This document shows, piece after piece, positions 23,534-32,187 of a stretch of DNA of 64,000 bases; position 1 is the stretch's first letter; every line of letters begins with the position of its first letter. The notes beneath the pieces are model-generated. The model was given only the letters and a program-made list of their open reading frames with translations. It was not told where the DNA came from and searched no databases. The translations under genes were made by a program, and so were the position numbers. Origin of the DNA: a virus; IMG/VR virus record IMGVR_UViG_3300032897_000002, positions 17,533 through 81,532 of that record. One strand, written 5' to 3'.

Positions 23534-23742
23534 GCTCGCTTGGACTCCTTCTCCTTCCAAAGTTCCTTCATGGTCGCCAGTTCGCGTTGCAGCTTCGAGC
23601 ACTCCAAGAACTTGGAGATGAACAGCCGATGTAAACGCTCCCAGGCTTCTGTGGCGCGGTCACGCTGCCAGGCGACCTCGGCTAGTTCGGCGCGGAGGCG
23701 CGTGATCTCGGGAGTGATGAGGAGCTTGCGGAGCCAGGTCAT
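23530..23742 (-). CDS. Coiled-coil protein (70 aa)
   Basis: Heptad-rich helix from residue 12 onward (EITRLRAELAEVAWQRDRA...LQRELATMKELWKEKE). ATG 23742 overlaps the upstream TGA. Not recognised. Confidence 0.65.
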   Translation of the reverse strand: MTWLRKLLITPEITRLRAELAEVAWQRDRATEAWERLHRLFISKFLECSKLQRELATMKELWKEKESKRA

Positions 23743-24002
23743 CAGTAAATCCTCCGGTGTCCGGGGAACTCAGACTCCTCCACTTCAAAGTGTGGCGGGG
23801 CCTCCAGTGGTAAGCCGCGCCCGTAGTGCTTCATGAAAATATCGTGCTCGGTTCCCTTGCGGTAACTCATCCTCAGACCGCACCACTTGCACCACTTTTG
23901 ATAATCGCCATCAGGAGCAATCGGGCCGATCTCCGGGGCGTAGTGCCAGTCAAAGCGATGGGCAAGGCGCATAAAGGGGCGGTAGAGGCCAAACCATTTC
24001 AT
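23742..24002 (-). CDS. Hypothetical protein with CXXC
   Basis: 86 residues, aromatic-rich N-terminus (WFGLYRPFMRLAHRFDWHY) and a single WCKWCGLRM knuckle. A short zinc or redox site is possible. Not recognised. Confidence 0.6.
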   Translation of the reverse strand: MKWFGLYRPFMRLAHRFDWHYAPEIGPIAPDGDYQKWCKWCGLRMSYRKGTEHDIFMKHYGRGLPLEAPPHFEVEESEFPGHRRIY

Positions 24003-24193
24003 CAGTAAATCCTCCGCATCAGGTCACGCACGAAACGCCACTGGGACGCGAGAACTTGGGTGAGCGTCCGGGGTTGCTCCCAGGTAGAATCGACCCAAGC
24101 GAGAATGGTCATTGCAAAGTAGAGGACGACTAATACAGTGGCAAGCGCAATGGAAAATCCGGCAAATTCCGCGAAAAATGACAGGTTTTGCAT
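24002..24193 (-). CDS. Small single-pass membrane protein
   Basis: 63 residues from ATG 24193 (GGAGTGACG). One hydrophobic helix (GFSIALATVLVVLYFAMTIL) and a basic C-terminal tail. Part of the coupled run. Confidence 0.6.
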   Translation of the reverse strand: MQNLSFFAEFAGFSIALATVLVVLYFAMTILAWVDSTWEQPRTLTQVLASQWRFVRDLMRRIY

Positions 24194-24195
24194 CG

Positions 24196-25023
24196 TCACT
24201 CCTTCCGCTCCTTGAGCATCTGCATCTCAACGAGGCAGTCCAGTTCACCGCGCAGGGCTCCGTCTTGGTCGGGGCCGGAGTAGCTGAGACATTCTTGGCG
24301 CATCTTCTCGGTGCGGTCGAACAGGGACGGCTGTGCTTCCACCAGCGCGATCCGCTCGCGGGCGATGCGGCAGTATTCCTCGCTGATTTCAAAGCCCAGG
24401 AAGTGGCGGGAAGAATGTTTAGCAGCTTGCAGCGTGGTGCCTGACCCCACAAAGCAGTCGAGAACAACACCATCACCGGGAACGCAGACATCGACCAACT
24501 CCTGCATCAACTCCGTGGGCTTCTGCACTGGATGCTCCCTTTCCGAAGATTCGGTTGCTGAATAGCGCAAGATGTCCGAATGTAAATCGCCGTTTCCCTT
24601 GGAAAAGGCCCCGGAGTTAGACGCCCAAAGAATCAGTTCAAACTGGTGGCGGAAGATGCGCCCAAGACCAACGCGCATTTTGTCCCAAACGAGTGCAACC
24701 GAGAAGTCCCACCATCCATAGGCAACTGGATAGAACACTGGATAGGATTCATCGTTACAGAAACAAAGGAGGTTGCCCTTTGTTTTAAGAACCCGCTTCC
24801 ACTCTTGGCACCAATCGAAGAAGCACTGACCAAGAATGCTCAAATCTCCCCAGCATCGGCCCCAAGAAATACGAGACTGATAATGAGATGCCGGGGCAAA
24901 AAACGGCGGGTCAGTTATCACCGCATCTATGCACCGATCCGGCAGCGCCTTCATGAGTTCCAGGCAATCCCCGCAGACCACCGAGCAGCAGTCATACGGC
25001 CCGAGTTTGCGCCCACAACTCAT
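24196..25023 (-). CDS. DNA (N4-cytosine or N6-adenine) methyltransferase, beta-type order
   Basis: 275 residues from ATG 25023 (GGTGAAGCG, overlapping the upstream stop); the longer upstream frame is inside the previous gene. Motif IV is TDPPF (DPPF at 38-41) near the N-terminus and motif I is DCFVGSGTT (189-197) near the C-terminus, with QKP before it, so the order is that of beta-class DNA MTases. No restriction partner is seen nearby, so it may protect phage DNA from host enzymes. A target base cannot be read from the motif alone. Confidence 0.88.
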   Translation of the reverse strand: MSCGRKLGPYDCCSVVCGDCLELMKALPDRCIDAVITDPPFFAPASHYQSRISWGRCWGDLSILGQCFFDWCQEWKRVLKTKGNLLCFCNDESYPVFYPVAYGWWDFSVALVWDKMRVGLGRIFRHQFELILWASNSGAFSKGNGDLHSDILRYSATESSEREHPVQKPTELMQELVDVCVPGDGVVLDCFVGSGTTLQAAKHSSRHFLGFEISEEYCRIARERIALVEAQPSLFDRTEKMRQECLSYSGPDQDGALRGELDCLVEMQMLKERKE

Positions 25024-25220
25024 CGCTTCACCTGCGGACCGCGCCACAACTCCCGCTGCGAGTCCCATCGGTAGCCGAGACGCTCGATACGCTTCTGGGC
25101 TTGGACCGCACGCTTGAGCAGGTCTGGCATCGCCAGGGGACCGGCCCCGTTGTGCGGCTGCGCCTTGATGTACCGCTCGATCTCGCGCCGGAGGTGCATG
25201 AGGGTGGGTTGGCGGGGCAT
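25020..25220 (-). CDS. Hypothetical basic protein (66 aa)
   Basis: Starts MPRQPTLMHLRREIERYIKAQ and is basic and helical. It overlaps the methyltransferase start by 4 bp and may help in its expression. Not recognised. Confidence 0.6.
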   Translation of the reverse strand: MPRQPTLMHLRREIERYIKAQPHNGAGPLAMPDLLKRAVQAQKRIERLGYRWDSQRELWRGPQVKR

Positions 25221-25495
25221 TAAATGTCCTTCCCATCCAGCAGCTTTATCTTGCGCAGTTTCCCGAGGTAATGCTCCTGACCCACCGTGCAGAATCCCAG
25301 TTGAGCCAGAACTGTGCGCAGGCTCTTTGCGGCTATGGTGACCCGACCCCGGATGAACTCAGCGCTTCCACTCTTTTGATCTCGGCTGAGAACATCTAGG
25401 GCATCTCTAGTGGCAGCTTCGACTATAAGCAGTTCACGTTCAATCTCGCCGCGCAGGAAGAACAGGGCTCTTTCGGACTTCTTGATTCTGGGCAT
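25220..25495 (-). CDS. Helical protein (91 aa)
   Basis: Helix-rich (ELLIVEAATRDALDVLSRDQ, then VTIAAKSLRTVLAQLGF). Overlaps its upstream neighbour by one base. Not recognised. Confidence 0.6.
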   Translation of the reverse strand: MPRIKKSERALFFLRGEIERELLIVEAATRDALDVLSRDQKSGSAEFIRGRVTIAAKSLRTVLAQLGFCTVGQEHYLGKLRKIKLLDGKDI

Positions 25496-25653
25496 TACTC
25501 CATCCCCTCTCGTGCGTGCTCAACGTGAATCGTGCGGACAGCCGGGCACTTGCAGCAGCGCTGAAAGACGTGGTGGGCCGGCATGGGCTCATCGGGCGGC
25601 GGCTCGTGGTAGTGCCAGCAGTGCGAGCAGGGGTCACGGTGCGTGTCTTTCAT
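25495..25653 (-). CDS. Small Cys/His-rich protein (52 aa)
   Basis: ATG 25653 to TAA 25495. CSHCWHYH and a RCCKCPAVRTIHVEH segment suggest a zinc knuckle. Not recognised. Confidence 0.6.
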   Translation of the reverse strand: MKDTHRDPCSHCWHYHEPPPDEPMPAHHVFQRCCKCPAVRTIHVEHAREGME

Positions 25654-25661
25654 GGATCACC

Positions 25662-25829
25662 TCACTTCCCCATCCTGACGTAGAGCCGCGCCACAAAGAA
25701 GGCGGGCCACATTGGAATACCCAGCAGAGCCGCAAGCAATCGGACTGCAAGGCGCCCCTTGCGGTTGTCTCGTTCAGCCACGATGATGACGCCTGTCCAG
25801 AGGTAGAGGAAGAGCAGGAAGTATCTCAC
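25662..25829 (-). CDS. Small membrane protein (55 aa)
   Basis: GTG 25829 overlaps the upstream stop (GTGA). Two hydrophobic stretches (YFLLFLYLWTGVIIV and LLAALLGIPMWPAFFV). Not recognised. Confidence 0.55.
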   Translation of the reverse strand: MRYFLLFLYLWTGVIIVAERDNRKGRLAVRLLAALLGIPMWPAFFVARLYVRMGK

Positions 25830-25945
25830 TTCGGCCCCCTTCCGAGCTTGCGCAACTGGCGCTCGACGTACCAGACGAATAGGGCGGCTTCGAGGCAGAT
25901 GACCGCAGCGGAGATTAGAAAGGCTTCGATCACGGTTAGGTCCAT
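25826..25945 (-). CDS. Tiny single-helix membrane protein (39 aa)
   Basis: ATG 25945; one hydrophobic helix (VIEAFLISAAVICLEAALFV) and a basic tail. Coupled to the next gene by GTGA. Confidence 0.5.
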   Translation of the reverse strand: MDLTVIEAFLISAAVICLEAALFVWYVERQLRKLGRGPK

Positions 25946-25949
25946 CGCT

Positions 25950-26498
25950 TCAAATCCCCCTTGCCGGGTTGCGGTGGCCCATCGCCTTGCACTGAAAGCA
26001 GCCGTACAGACGGCAGGTCAGCGGGTCGTGTTTGGCTGGCTTCGGCTCGTCGTAGGCTTCAATGATGTCTGCCGGGTCGGGCTCCCAGGCGGCATTGTGC
26101 GGCACTCCAGCGGGGCGCGTAGGGTCGGGTGGCTCGTCATCCTCTCGCAGCATCGGGGCTCCGATGTCCTGCGGGTCAATGACAGCCGGCTTGCGCTTCT
26201 TGAGACGCTCAAGGAATGGCTCTCTCGTGGGTTTTGGTTGCCCGCCTTCGGGGCGTGTTTGTGCGGATGCGTCCCCCGCTACAGCATTCGCGTCCCGCAT
26301 TGTTGGCAGACTCCCATCACGAAGTTGTGATTCAAGCATGGCGCGATCATGGCTATCACCCCCCTTTATCGGACTGTTCCAATCGGTGCGCTTGCAGCGT
26401 GGGCAGACCTTCGGCAGCGTCCCGTAACGCGGTTTCCATGTGTATTTGCAGCGTTCGCAGACCAGAGAGTCTACCGTCTCGCGGGTTATCACTGCCAT
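25950..26498 (-). CDS. Zinc-ribbon protein with basic linker
   Basis: 182 residues from ATG 26498. The N-terminus is a zinc ribbon (CERCKYTWKPRYGTLPKVCPRC), the middle is Pro/Asp-rich and probably disordered, and the C-terminus has CRLYGCFQC. The ribbon resembles the 41-residue protein at 53438-53563. Possibly a DNA-binding accessory for packaging; it lies directly downstream of the terminase. Confidence 0.65.
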   Translation of the reverse strand: MAVITRETVDSLVCERCKYTWKPRYGTLPKVCPRCKRTDWNSPIKGGDSHDRAMLESQLRDGSLPTMRDANAVAGDASAQTRPEGGQPKPTREPFLERLKKRKPAVIDPQDIGAPMLREDDEPPDPTRPAGVPHNAAWEPDPADIIEAYDEPKPAKHDPLTCRLYGCFQCKAMGHRNPARGI

Positions 26499-26537
26499 AC
26501 CTATACGTATAAAGGCGGGCTGAGTCGATGTCAAGCC

Positions 26538-28136
26538 CTATCTGTTCCCCTCTCGAAACCACTCCGGGGCGTAATCGACCTCGACCACGTACTTCTTTTC
26601 CTTGGCCATGTGCTGCATCAGATACAGGTCTCGCTGGACTGGATCACCGATCAGGGCCGCGTGGGCTTGGGTCTGAATGTCCTCCGGCATCTCGGCAAAA
26701 CGCACCGGGCCGGCAAAGGTCAGCGCGAGGGCGTCTCCTTCGTCGGGGGATTTCAGGCCGCGTTTCTTCATGCTCTCTTTGGACTCCAGAATCAACTTGC
26801 CGTTGGCCTTGGAAGCTCCGTAGCCAACCTGGGTCAAGTCCTGCTCCAGGTCGGGGCTGTGCGGGATAGCGCCTTGTGGCAGCCAGGCCCGCATACGCCA
26901 CCACATAGCCGCCCGCATGTTCTCGCAGTGTGCCTCTGCGGATGAGCCGCTGAACTGCACTCCCACAATCCGCACGCCATGGCCTTTATCGGGCCAACTC
27001 TCCACCACCGCCCGCAGGCGGTCCCCGATAGGTCCGCCGATGGAGCCGCCCGTTTCATCAATAAAAACCATGTCTGGCCAGCGCTCGCGGATCACGTCAG
27101 CTAGGAGCGACACCATAATGCCGGTGTCCCGCGTCTTCTCGCCCGGTACCATCAGCCAGGGAATCGACCGCGCATCCTGCCCGCGCCGGAAGGCAATCAC
27201 GTTGCGGTCGTCGCCGCCCCGCGCCAGGTCCACGCCCATCAACAGCGGGTCAAGGGATTCATCAACGTGCCGCGTCATGGCGCCATAAACCCGGTCTGAG
27301 TCGATAAAGGACGCATCGCCGGCCCGTGGGAACTCACCGCGCACCCGGACGCGCACAAAGTCGCTATCCTCGCCCCAGTCCTCAACCCATTGTTGGAATT
27401 GCTCTTTATTGGTACCGTCAACTGTACGGCTGTCAATCTGATAGGTCTTCCAGCGGTGCGAATGGCGGCCGAAACACTCACGGAAGCGGCCGGTTGATCT
27501 TGAAGGGTTCCCGAAGGCCAGCCAGATTATCTCTGTGCCGGTGTCGGTCTGCGCACCTTCGGCAGCAGCCCAGATACTATCCGCTATCGCGCTTGCCTCA
27601 TCGAATACTAGCACGATCCGGCTGCCCTGGTTGTGCATTCCCTGAAAGGCTTCTGAATTGTGCTCCGTCCACGGCACCAAGTCTGCCCGCCAGTCGGCCG
27701 GCGACTCTTTAACGGCTAAAGTGGTGCCGGTCAACGCCATCCAGTGGCTATTGATGGCGCGATTGAGCCAGATGTTAAGCTCTGGCCGGGTCTTTGTGCG
27801 TAGCTGTACCTCAGTGTTGGCGGTGACCGTAGCGCGGGCGCGGGGGCACGTTGACAGGCCCCACAGCAGCACCATAGAGACTAGGGCAGACTTCCCGATG
27901 CCATGACCAGAGCTTACGGCAATGCGGCAGGGCTCGCCGCGCCGGTTCTGGAGATGCCAGGCGATATACTGGAGGATTTCACGCTGCCAAGGGCGTGGAC
28001 CGGGAGCACTTAGCAATTCACCTTGACCCCAGCCAAACGCTAGATGGACATATCGAAGCGGGTCGTAAGTGCAATAGCCGACTGCCTTTATAAGCTCAAG
28101 ATCGGCTTCAGTTGCCTGCGGTGAGGGCGCGGACAT
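26538..28136 (-). CDS. terL: Terminase large subunit
   Basis: 532 residues. ATPase half: Walker A SGHGIGKS (76-83), Walker B VLVFDEAS (175-182). Nuclease half: GVDLARGGDDRN with the first catalytic Asp, VFIDETGG, and the DEGDALALTF acidic motif near residue 480. This is the packaging motor that pumps DNA through the portal and cuts concatemers. It overlaps the small subunit by 29 bp. Both catalytic sites look complete. Confidence 0.95.
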   Translation of the reverse strand: MSAPSPQATEADLELIKAVGYCTYDPLRYVHLAFGWGQGELLSAPGPRPWQREILQYIAWHLQNRRGEPCRIAVSSGHGIGKSALVSMVLLWGLSTCPRARATVTANTEVQLRTKTRPELNIWLNRAINSHWMALTGTTLAVKESPADWRADLVPWTEHNSEAFQGMHNQGSRIVLVFDEASAIADSIWAAAEGAQTDTGTEIIWLAFGNPSRSTGRFRECFGRHSHRWKTYQIDSRTVDGTNKEQFQQWVEDWGEDSDFVRVRVRGEFPRAGDASFIDSDRVYGAMTRHVDESLDPLLMGVDLARGGDDRNVIAFRRGQDARSIPWLMVPGEKTRDTGIMVSLLADVIRERWPDMVFIDETGGSIGGPIGDRLRAVVESWPDKGHGVRIVGVQFSGSSAEAHCENMRAAMWWRMRAWLPQGAIPHSPDLEQDLTQVGYGASKANGKLILESKESMKKRGLKSPDEGDALALTFAGPVRFAEMPEDIQTQAHAALIGDPVQRDLYLMQHMAKEKKYVVEVDYAPEWFREGNR

Positions 28137-28815
28137 TGTTCTCTTCGGGGGTTTCCTGCTTAGGCATGGTTGATAATCGCTGCCGAATGACCGCTAATTG
28201 CTCAGCGATAAGAATAGGCCCACCATTAGGCCCGGAGACCTCAACCTTGGTCGGGAACAGCGCCAAATGCTTCCCGAGCATCTCAAGCGCTCGCAACCTG
28301 TCTGTCAGCTTGAACTTGCGCAACTGACCGAAGCAATGCTTACCGCTGCCGTCCGCCGCGTCTTCGTACAGGTTCACAAACTCAAAACCGGCCACTGCAT
28401 GGGCGCTCAGGTCATCCAGGTCTTTAATGTCCTTCGCGGTGCCTTTTTCGTCAAAGAAATCTCGAACGTCGTAAGTCGCTGATTTGGCAAGAGCTTGCAG
28501 AACGTCGTCGGCCTTCATTTCGATCTTCTTAGCCTGAATCGCCAAAAGTTCATCAATTCTTGCCCGTATTTTAGGGGTTTTTAGCAGTTTGGCAGCCGAT
28601 ACCGCCGCAGACCTTGGACTGTACCCGGCCCGAACCGCTGCGAGCATCTTCTTGCGGTCAACGATGTACTCACGGCAGAAGCGCTCTTGATTATCAGGGA
28701 GTTTCCCGCCCTTCGTCTGGGATGGCCTGCCCTTGGGTACAGTGGCCCCAGGCTGCACTTTCTCGGGTTGGTGCCCCGCTAATTGTGCGTTGCTGCTTTT
28801 CTGATCTTCGAGCAT
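28108..28815 (-). CDS. terS: Terminase small subunit
   Basis: 235 residues. A basic N-terminus (QTKGGKLPDNQERFCREYI) followed by the small-terminase helix-turn-helix block (AAVRAGYSPRSAAVSAAKLLKTPKIRARIDELL) and a helical oligomerisation region ending in RLRALEMLGKHLALF. Matches the Terminase_2/Nu1-type pattern. It recognises the packaging site and regulates TerL. Confidence 0.9.
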   Translation of the reverse strand: MLEDQKSSNAQLAGHQPEKVQPGATVPKGRPSQTKGGKLPDNQERFCREYIVDRKKMLAAVRAGYSPRSAAVSAAKLLKTPKIRARIDELLAIQAKKIEMKADDVLQALAKSATYDVRDFFDEKGTAKDIKDLDDLSAHAVAGFEFVNLYEDAADGSGKHCFGQLRKFKLTDRLRALEMLGKHLALFPTKVEVSGPNGGPILIAEQLAVIRQRLSTMPKQETPEENNVRALTAGN

Positions 28816-28820
28816 ATAAT

Positions 28821-29051
28821 CTAAGCCGACCTCTCAGTATGAGAGGCTCGCTCCCGGCTTGGAACAGAAAGACTCATCTGCGGAAATATATAACCCTTAT
28901 CCCGTTTGCGCTTGAAAGATCGCAGCGACGCAGAAAGTTGCTTTATCCTGTCTTTCTCCTGCCGAATCTGTTCCTCGGTGTCCGCTATCAGAACATCCCA
29001 AGAAATGTCTCCTGACCTTTCATTTTTTTCTTGACAAACGTCTCTAGACAT
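28821..29051 (-). CDS. Small coiled-coil protein upstream of terS
   Basis: 76 residues from ATG 29051 (AAGGAGCTTATA). Central helix EEQIRQEKDRIKQLSASLRSFKRKRDKG is coiled-coil-like and basic. Its start overlaps the plus-strand promoter of the divergent gene at 29066, so the two units share control DNA. Confidence 0.65.
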   Translation of the reverse strand: MSRDVCQEKNERSGDISWDVLIADTEEQIRQEKDRIKQLSASLRSFKRKRDKGYIFPQMSLSVPSRERASHTERSA

Positions 29052-29059
29052 TATAAGCT
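29031..29059 (+). promoter_or_regulatory. Plus-strand promoter overlapping the divergent start
   Basis: TTGACA at 29031-29036; -10 TATAAG (15-nt spacer) or TAAGCT (17-nt). ATG 29066 follows closely. Confidence 0.55.
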
Positions 29060-29065
29060 CCTTGC

Positions 29066-29503
29066 ATGACAAAGCCTGAATATAAGGAAATCGTTGATCG
29101 GCTTAGAATTAGGCTTACCGAAATCGACACCGAAAGAGCAGAACTTGACGTGCGCCGCTCCGATTTCGACCGGGAGGCCGCAAGCATTAAAGACACCCTT
29201 GCCGACCTGCTGCCGTTGTGCGGGGAAGTTGCCAATCTCGGTGATCTGAGCGGACTTGGATTCACGAACGCGATTCGCGGGGTCATGACTCTCAGGGCCG
29301 GAGAATGGATGTCCGCATCCGCAATAAAAGAAGCACTGGTTCAAGGTGGATTTGAACTCTCGACCTACACAAACCCGATGGCGAGCATCTACAAAATTCT
29401 CTCCCGTCTCAAGGAAGCCAAAGAGATTGAAGTTAAAGATGAAGGAATGAAAACGCTGTACCGAGGTAAACCTAACCTTCCGGTCGTTTCCAAGGTTAGA
29501 TGA
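29066..29503 (+). CDS. Coiled-coil plus winged-helix-like protein
   Basis: 145 residues. Residues 1-55 are a coiled coil (EIVDRLRIRLTEIDTERAELDVRRS); 75-135 resemble a winged helix (LRAGEWMSASAIKEALVQGG... MASIYKILSRLKEAKEIEV). Likely DNA-binding. It is followed by the IS1-like transposase on the same strand and may be its regulator or simply a neighbour. Confidence 0.65.
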   Translation: MTKPEYKEIVDRLRIRLTEIDTERAELDVRRSDFDREAASIKDTLADLLPLCGEVANLGDLSGLGFTNAIRGVMTLRAGEWMSASAIKEALVQGGFELSTYTNPMASIYKILSRLKEAKEIEVKDEGMKTLYRGKPNLPVVSKVR

Positions 29504-29512
29504 AAGTAAGAA

Positions 29513-29545
29513 GCCCTGCCAGTAGTTACGAGCTGCTGACAGGGC
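29513..29545 (+). other. Long near-perfect hairpin before the transposase gene
   Basis: GCCCTGCCAGTAG pairs with CTGCTGACAGGGC (12 of 13 positions) around loop TTACGAG. No U-tract follows. Could be an element end, a translational control structure or a repeat. Confidence 0.5.
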
Positions 29546-29626
29546 CAAATCCAGCACGCGGGGTAAGCCGTATGCCGAATCTCTCAATCGCATTATCGGC
29601 TTGCTACCGCAGAAAGGCAAGCCGAA

Positions 29627-30565
29627 ATGACCTGTCACAACTGCAATTCCCGCTGCAAAGAATTTGGACGCCACCGCAACGGCCTTCAGCGCTTCCGCTG
29701 TAAGCAATGCCGCAAAACCTTTACCGAAGATCACGCCACGCCGCTGGGTGGCATGTATACGCGCCTGGAGGATGCGGCCAGGGTCATAGAACTTTTGACT
29801 GAGGGTTGCTCCGTCAGTAGCACCGAGCGCCTGAGTGGCATTCACCACACCACAATTTTGTCTTTGCTGGCACTGATGGGAGATAAGTGTGAACGGCTCT
29901 TGGAGAACCGGATTACCCGTCTCCCGGTATCCGATGTGCAAGTTGACGAGATATGGGGTTTTGTCGGCTGCAAAGAGCGCCGGAACGTGAACGGCGATCC
30001 GCTGCGCGGGGATGCCTATTGCTTTATCGGCGTTGAGCGTAACACCAAGCTCGTTCTGGCTTGGCACCTCGGAAGGCGAAGCGCCCGCGATACCCTGGCC
30101 TTTACCGAAAAGCTGGAGGGCGCCACGGCGGGACACTTCCAGATTACCACCGATGGCTTTAAGCCCTACTTTGACGCTATCCACACTTGCCTTGGCACCC
30201 GCGTTGACTACGGGCAGCTTATCAAGACCTTCGCCGGCACCACCGACGAAGAACACCGTTATTCGCCACCACAGGTGGTGGACATAACGATTAAACCGAT
30301 GTGGGGCCAGCCTGACCTTGGCCGTATTTGTACCTCGCATGTCGAGCGCAACAACTTGTCTATTCGCATGGGGATGCGGCGAATGACCCGGCTCACCAAT
30401 GCCTTCAGCAAGAAATGGGCAAACCGCAAGGCCGCTTATGCTGTGTGGTTCGCGTTCTATAACTTCTGCCGTGTTCATTGCACCCTTCGCGTTACGCCCG
30501 CCATGGCCGCTGGCATCACTGACCATATCTGGCCGGTCAGGGAACTTGTGGAGGCCGCCGCATGA
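29627..30565 (+). CDS. IS1-family-like DDE transposase, zinc-ribbon form
   Basis: 312 residues. N-terminal zinc ribbon CHNC (3-6) ... CKQC (25-28), as in InsA; a helix-turn-helix region (ARVIELLTEGCSVSSTERLSGI); then the DDE core D107 (VDEIWGF), D176 (TTDGFKPY) and E240 (HVERNNLSIRM) with RRMTRLTNAFSKK. InsA- and InsB-like parts are in one frame. It is only partly similar to the 21659 copy, so the two are not a recent duplication. A terminator follows. Confidence 0.9.
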   Translation: MTCHNCNSRCKEFGRHRNGLQRFRCKQCRKTFTEDHATPLGGMYTRLEDAARVIELLTEGCSVSSTERLSGIHHTTILSLLALMGDKCERLLENRITRLPVSDVQVDEIWGFVGCKERRNVNGDPLRGDAYCFIGVERNTKLVLAWHLGRRSARDTLAFTEKLEGATAGHFQITTDGFKPYFDAIHTCLGTRVDYGQLIKTFAGTTDEEHRYSPPQVVDITIKPMWGQPDLGRICTSHVERNNLSIRMGMRRMTRLTNAFSKKWANRKAAYAVWFAFYNFCRVHCTLRVTPAMAAGITDHIWPVRELVEAAA

Positions 30566-30610
30566 TGACCTTCGGATGTTGGCCGATCTGGCTCAGACCC
30601 CCACCATTTA

Positions 30611-30634
30611 AGCCAGCCCTCCCGGCTGGCTTTT
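30611..30634 (+). terminator. Rho-independent terminator
   Basis: AGCCAGCC/GGCTGGCT stem (8 bp, loop CTCCC) followed by TTT, closing the transposase unit. Confidence 0.75.
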
Positions 30635-30654
30635 GGTATTATTAGCACGTCTTT

Positions 30655-31542
30655 ATGCGCCCAGTACTGAAGTGTATTACCGTGGTCGTCGTCTTGGCAT
30701 CGGTAGGGTTTGTCTGCGCTCAGGGCACGCCAGAAAAGGGGATCGTTAAAGACAACAGTGGTCTCCATACCGAGATATCCACAGACTCCGAGAAGGATAA
30801 AGACCGCACCCAGAATGTAACGGTGGTCGTAAACCCAGAACATCCCCAAAACCTGAAATCCAATGCAAAAGAGACCGACGAAGATATAGACACACAAAGG
30901 AATCTTGTCCGCTTCACAAAGTTGCTTGTTGTCGTCGGCGTTATTCAATCCGTTATTTTGGCTATTACCGGCCTTATTCTCGGCCTCCAGATTTTCGCTA
31001 TGATATCCAGCGAACGCGCTTGGCTCTCGGTCAAAAGGGTCGGCAATCCGCCAGAGGATTGGCTTAATCGCGTTAAGTCGAGTTATGTGGTTGGCGTCAT
31101 ACTGGAATTTAGTGTATTCGGGAAAACTCCAGCTAGAATAACCGAGGCGCGTTTTGCGCTCCGGCTTATTCCAACGAAGAATAACTCTCGACGCCGCGAG
31201 CCCGACCTTCCCGAAAATCCAAACTACGCAGGCATAACCGGACTCGAAATTACGGGTAAGAATACGATTGTTATTGCTCCCGGCGGCGATTTCAGAATCC
31301 AAGAGTTTCTTTCCCCACCCCCCAAGCCGGAGGATTTGGAAGAAACGAGGGACGGCAAGAAAGTATTGTGTGTCTATGGGTTTATCAAGTACAAGGATGC
31401 ATTCGGGAGAGGCAGAGAAACAAGGGCGTGCTTCGTTTATGACTTTTCGTTCGGGGGCATACTCAGAAGCCCCGATGGGATAGTGCTTAATCCGGCTGGC
31501 TTCCGCCCAGGGGGTTCGGCAGCCTACAATCAAGCAACCTAA
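30655..31542 (+). CDS. Exported or membrane-anchored hypothetical protein
   Basis: 295 residues. N-terminal signal-like segment (CITVVVVLASVGFVCAQG), a charged stretch, a transmembrane helix (LLVVVGVIQSVILAITGLILG at about 88-108) and a 180-residue C-terminal region with beta-strand pattern. Such layouts occur in host envelope proteins of unknown role, so this may be a lysogenic-conversion or moron gene. No domain recognised. Confidence 0.7.
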   Translation: MRPVLKCITVVVVLASVGFVCAQGTPEKGIVKDNSGLHTEISTDSEKDKDRTQNVTVVVNPEHPQNLKSNAKETDEDIDTQRNLVRFTKLLVVVGVIQSVILAITGLILGLQIFAMISSERAWLSVKRVGNPPEDWLNRVKSSYVVGVILEFSVFGKTPARITEARFALRLIPTKNNSRRREPDLPENPNYAGITGLEITGKNTIVIAPGGDFRIQEFLSPPPKPEDLEETRDGKKVLCVYGFIKYKDAFGRGRETRACFVYDFSFGGILRSPDGIVLNPAGFRPGGSAAYNQAT

Positions 31543-31983
31543 CAGCAAGCTCAACGAAATACGTCTCGGGCAGATTCCACCCAAACATCAACTCAATCGC
31601 CCTTTTAGCTAGGATGGGGCAGTGTATTTGGATGGCTTCAACCACAGTTCAAAGTTAAATGAACGCCAGAATTGTGCGGGGGTCCGGAAGTTGGCTCCCA
31701 TCCCCAAATTACCTAGCAACGCACTCTTAGCCGAGCACCCTCGGGTTGGCTGATGTCATCCATGCCCCGAATCTAAAGCAGCCAGAATCCGTTGTCAAGC
31801 CCAAAGTGACAAACCACGTCCATGCCATCGACACGATTTGTCATCTTTTAACATTTCGATGGGTTTTAGAGCAATTCCAGTGCCAATGCAAACCAGCAAA
31901 CCCCACACCCTCATTAGCTTACAAACCCATCGAATTTAACTCCTTTCTCGTCTTATGGAACCCAGCTTGCACTAGACTATGGC
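31543..31983. promoter_or_regulatory. Regulatory gap with inverted operator-like sites
   Basis: No convincing gene in 440 bp. Two copies of one site lie in inverted orientation: TTCGATGGGTTT (31855-31866) and AAACCCATCGAA (31924-31935). The same CCYATCGAA core occupies the spacers of promoters at 44964, 45231, 54981 and 56171. The segment ends with TAGACTAT close to the first plus-strand gene. It looks like the control region of the rightward early genes. Confidence 0.6.
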
Positions 31984-32166
31984 ATGACCCAGCGAGACAA
32001 ACTCGAAAGGCTTGATAAGCGGATAGCAACCCTACTCAAGCGTACTCAAGCTAAAGGACTTGCACCGCTGAAACAGTGCTACACTCTGCACGATGAGATT
32101 GCAGACCTGCGAGCCCGGAGAGTTGCGCTGGTGTCCGGTATGACAAAAAAGGTCAGCCGAATCTAA
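31984..32166 (+). CDS. Small helical protein, first gene of the rightward run
   Basis: 60 residues, basic and helical (KLERLDKRIATLLKRTQAKG, then HDEIADLRARRVAL). Directly follows the operator region, so it would be the earliest product if that region is an early promoter. Not recognised. Confidence 0.6.
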   Translation: MTQRDKLERLDKRIATLLKRTQAKGLAPLKQCYTLHDEIADLRARRVALVSGMTKKVSRI

Positions 32167-32187
32167 TTCTCTTGGAGGGATGAGTCA

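Noticed and set aside
29051-30526. 491-residue minus-strand frame
   Set aside because: It lies antisense to the IS1-like transposase, whose catalytic motifs are unmistakable.
30475-31584. 369-residue minus-strand frame
   Set aside because: Antisense to a plus-strand gene with signal peptide and membrane helix; no ribosome site or familiar sequence.
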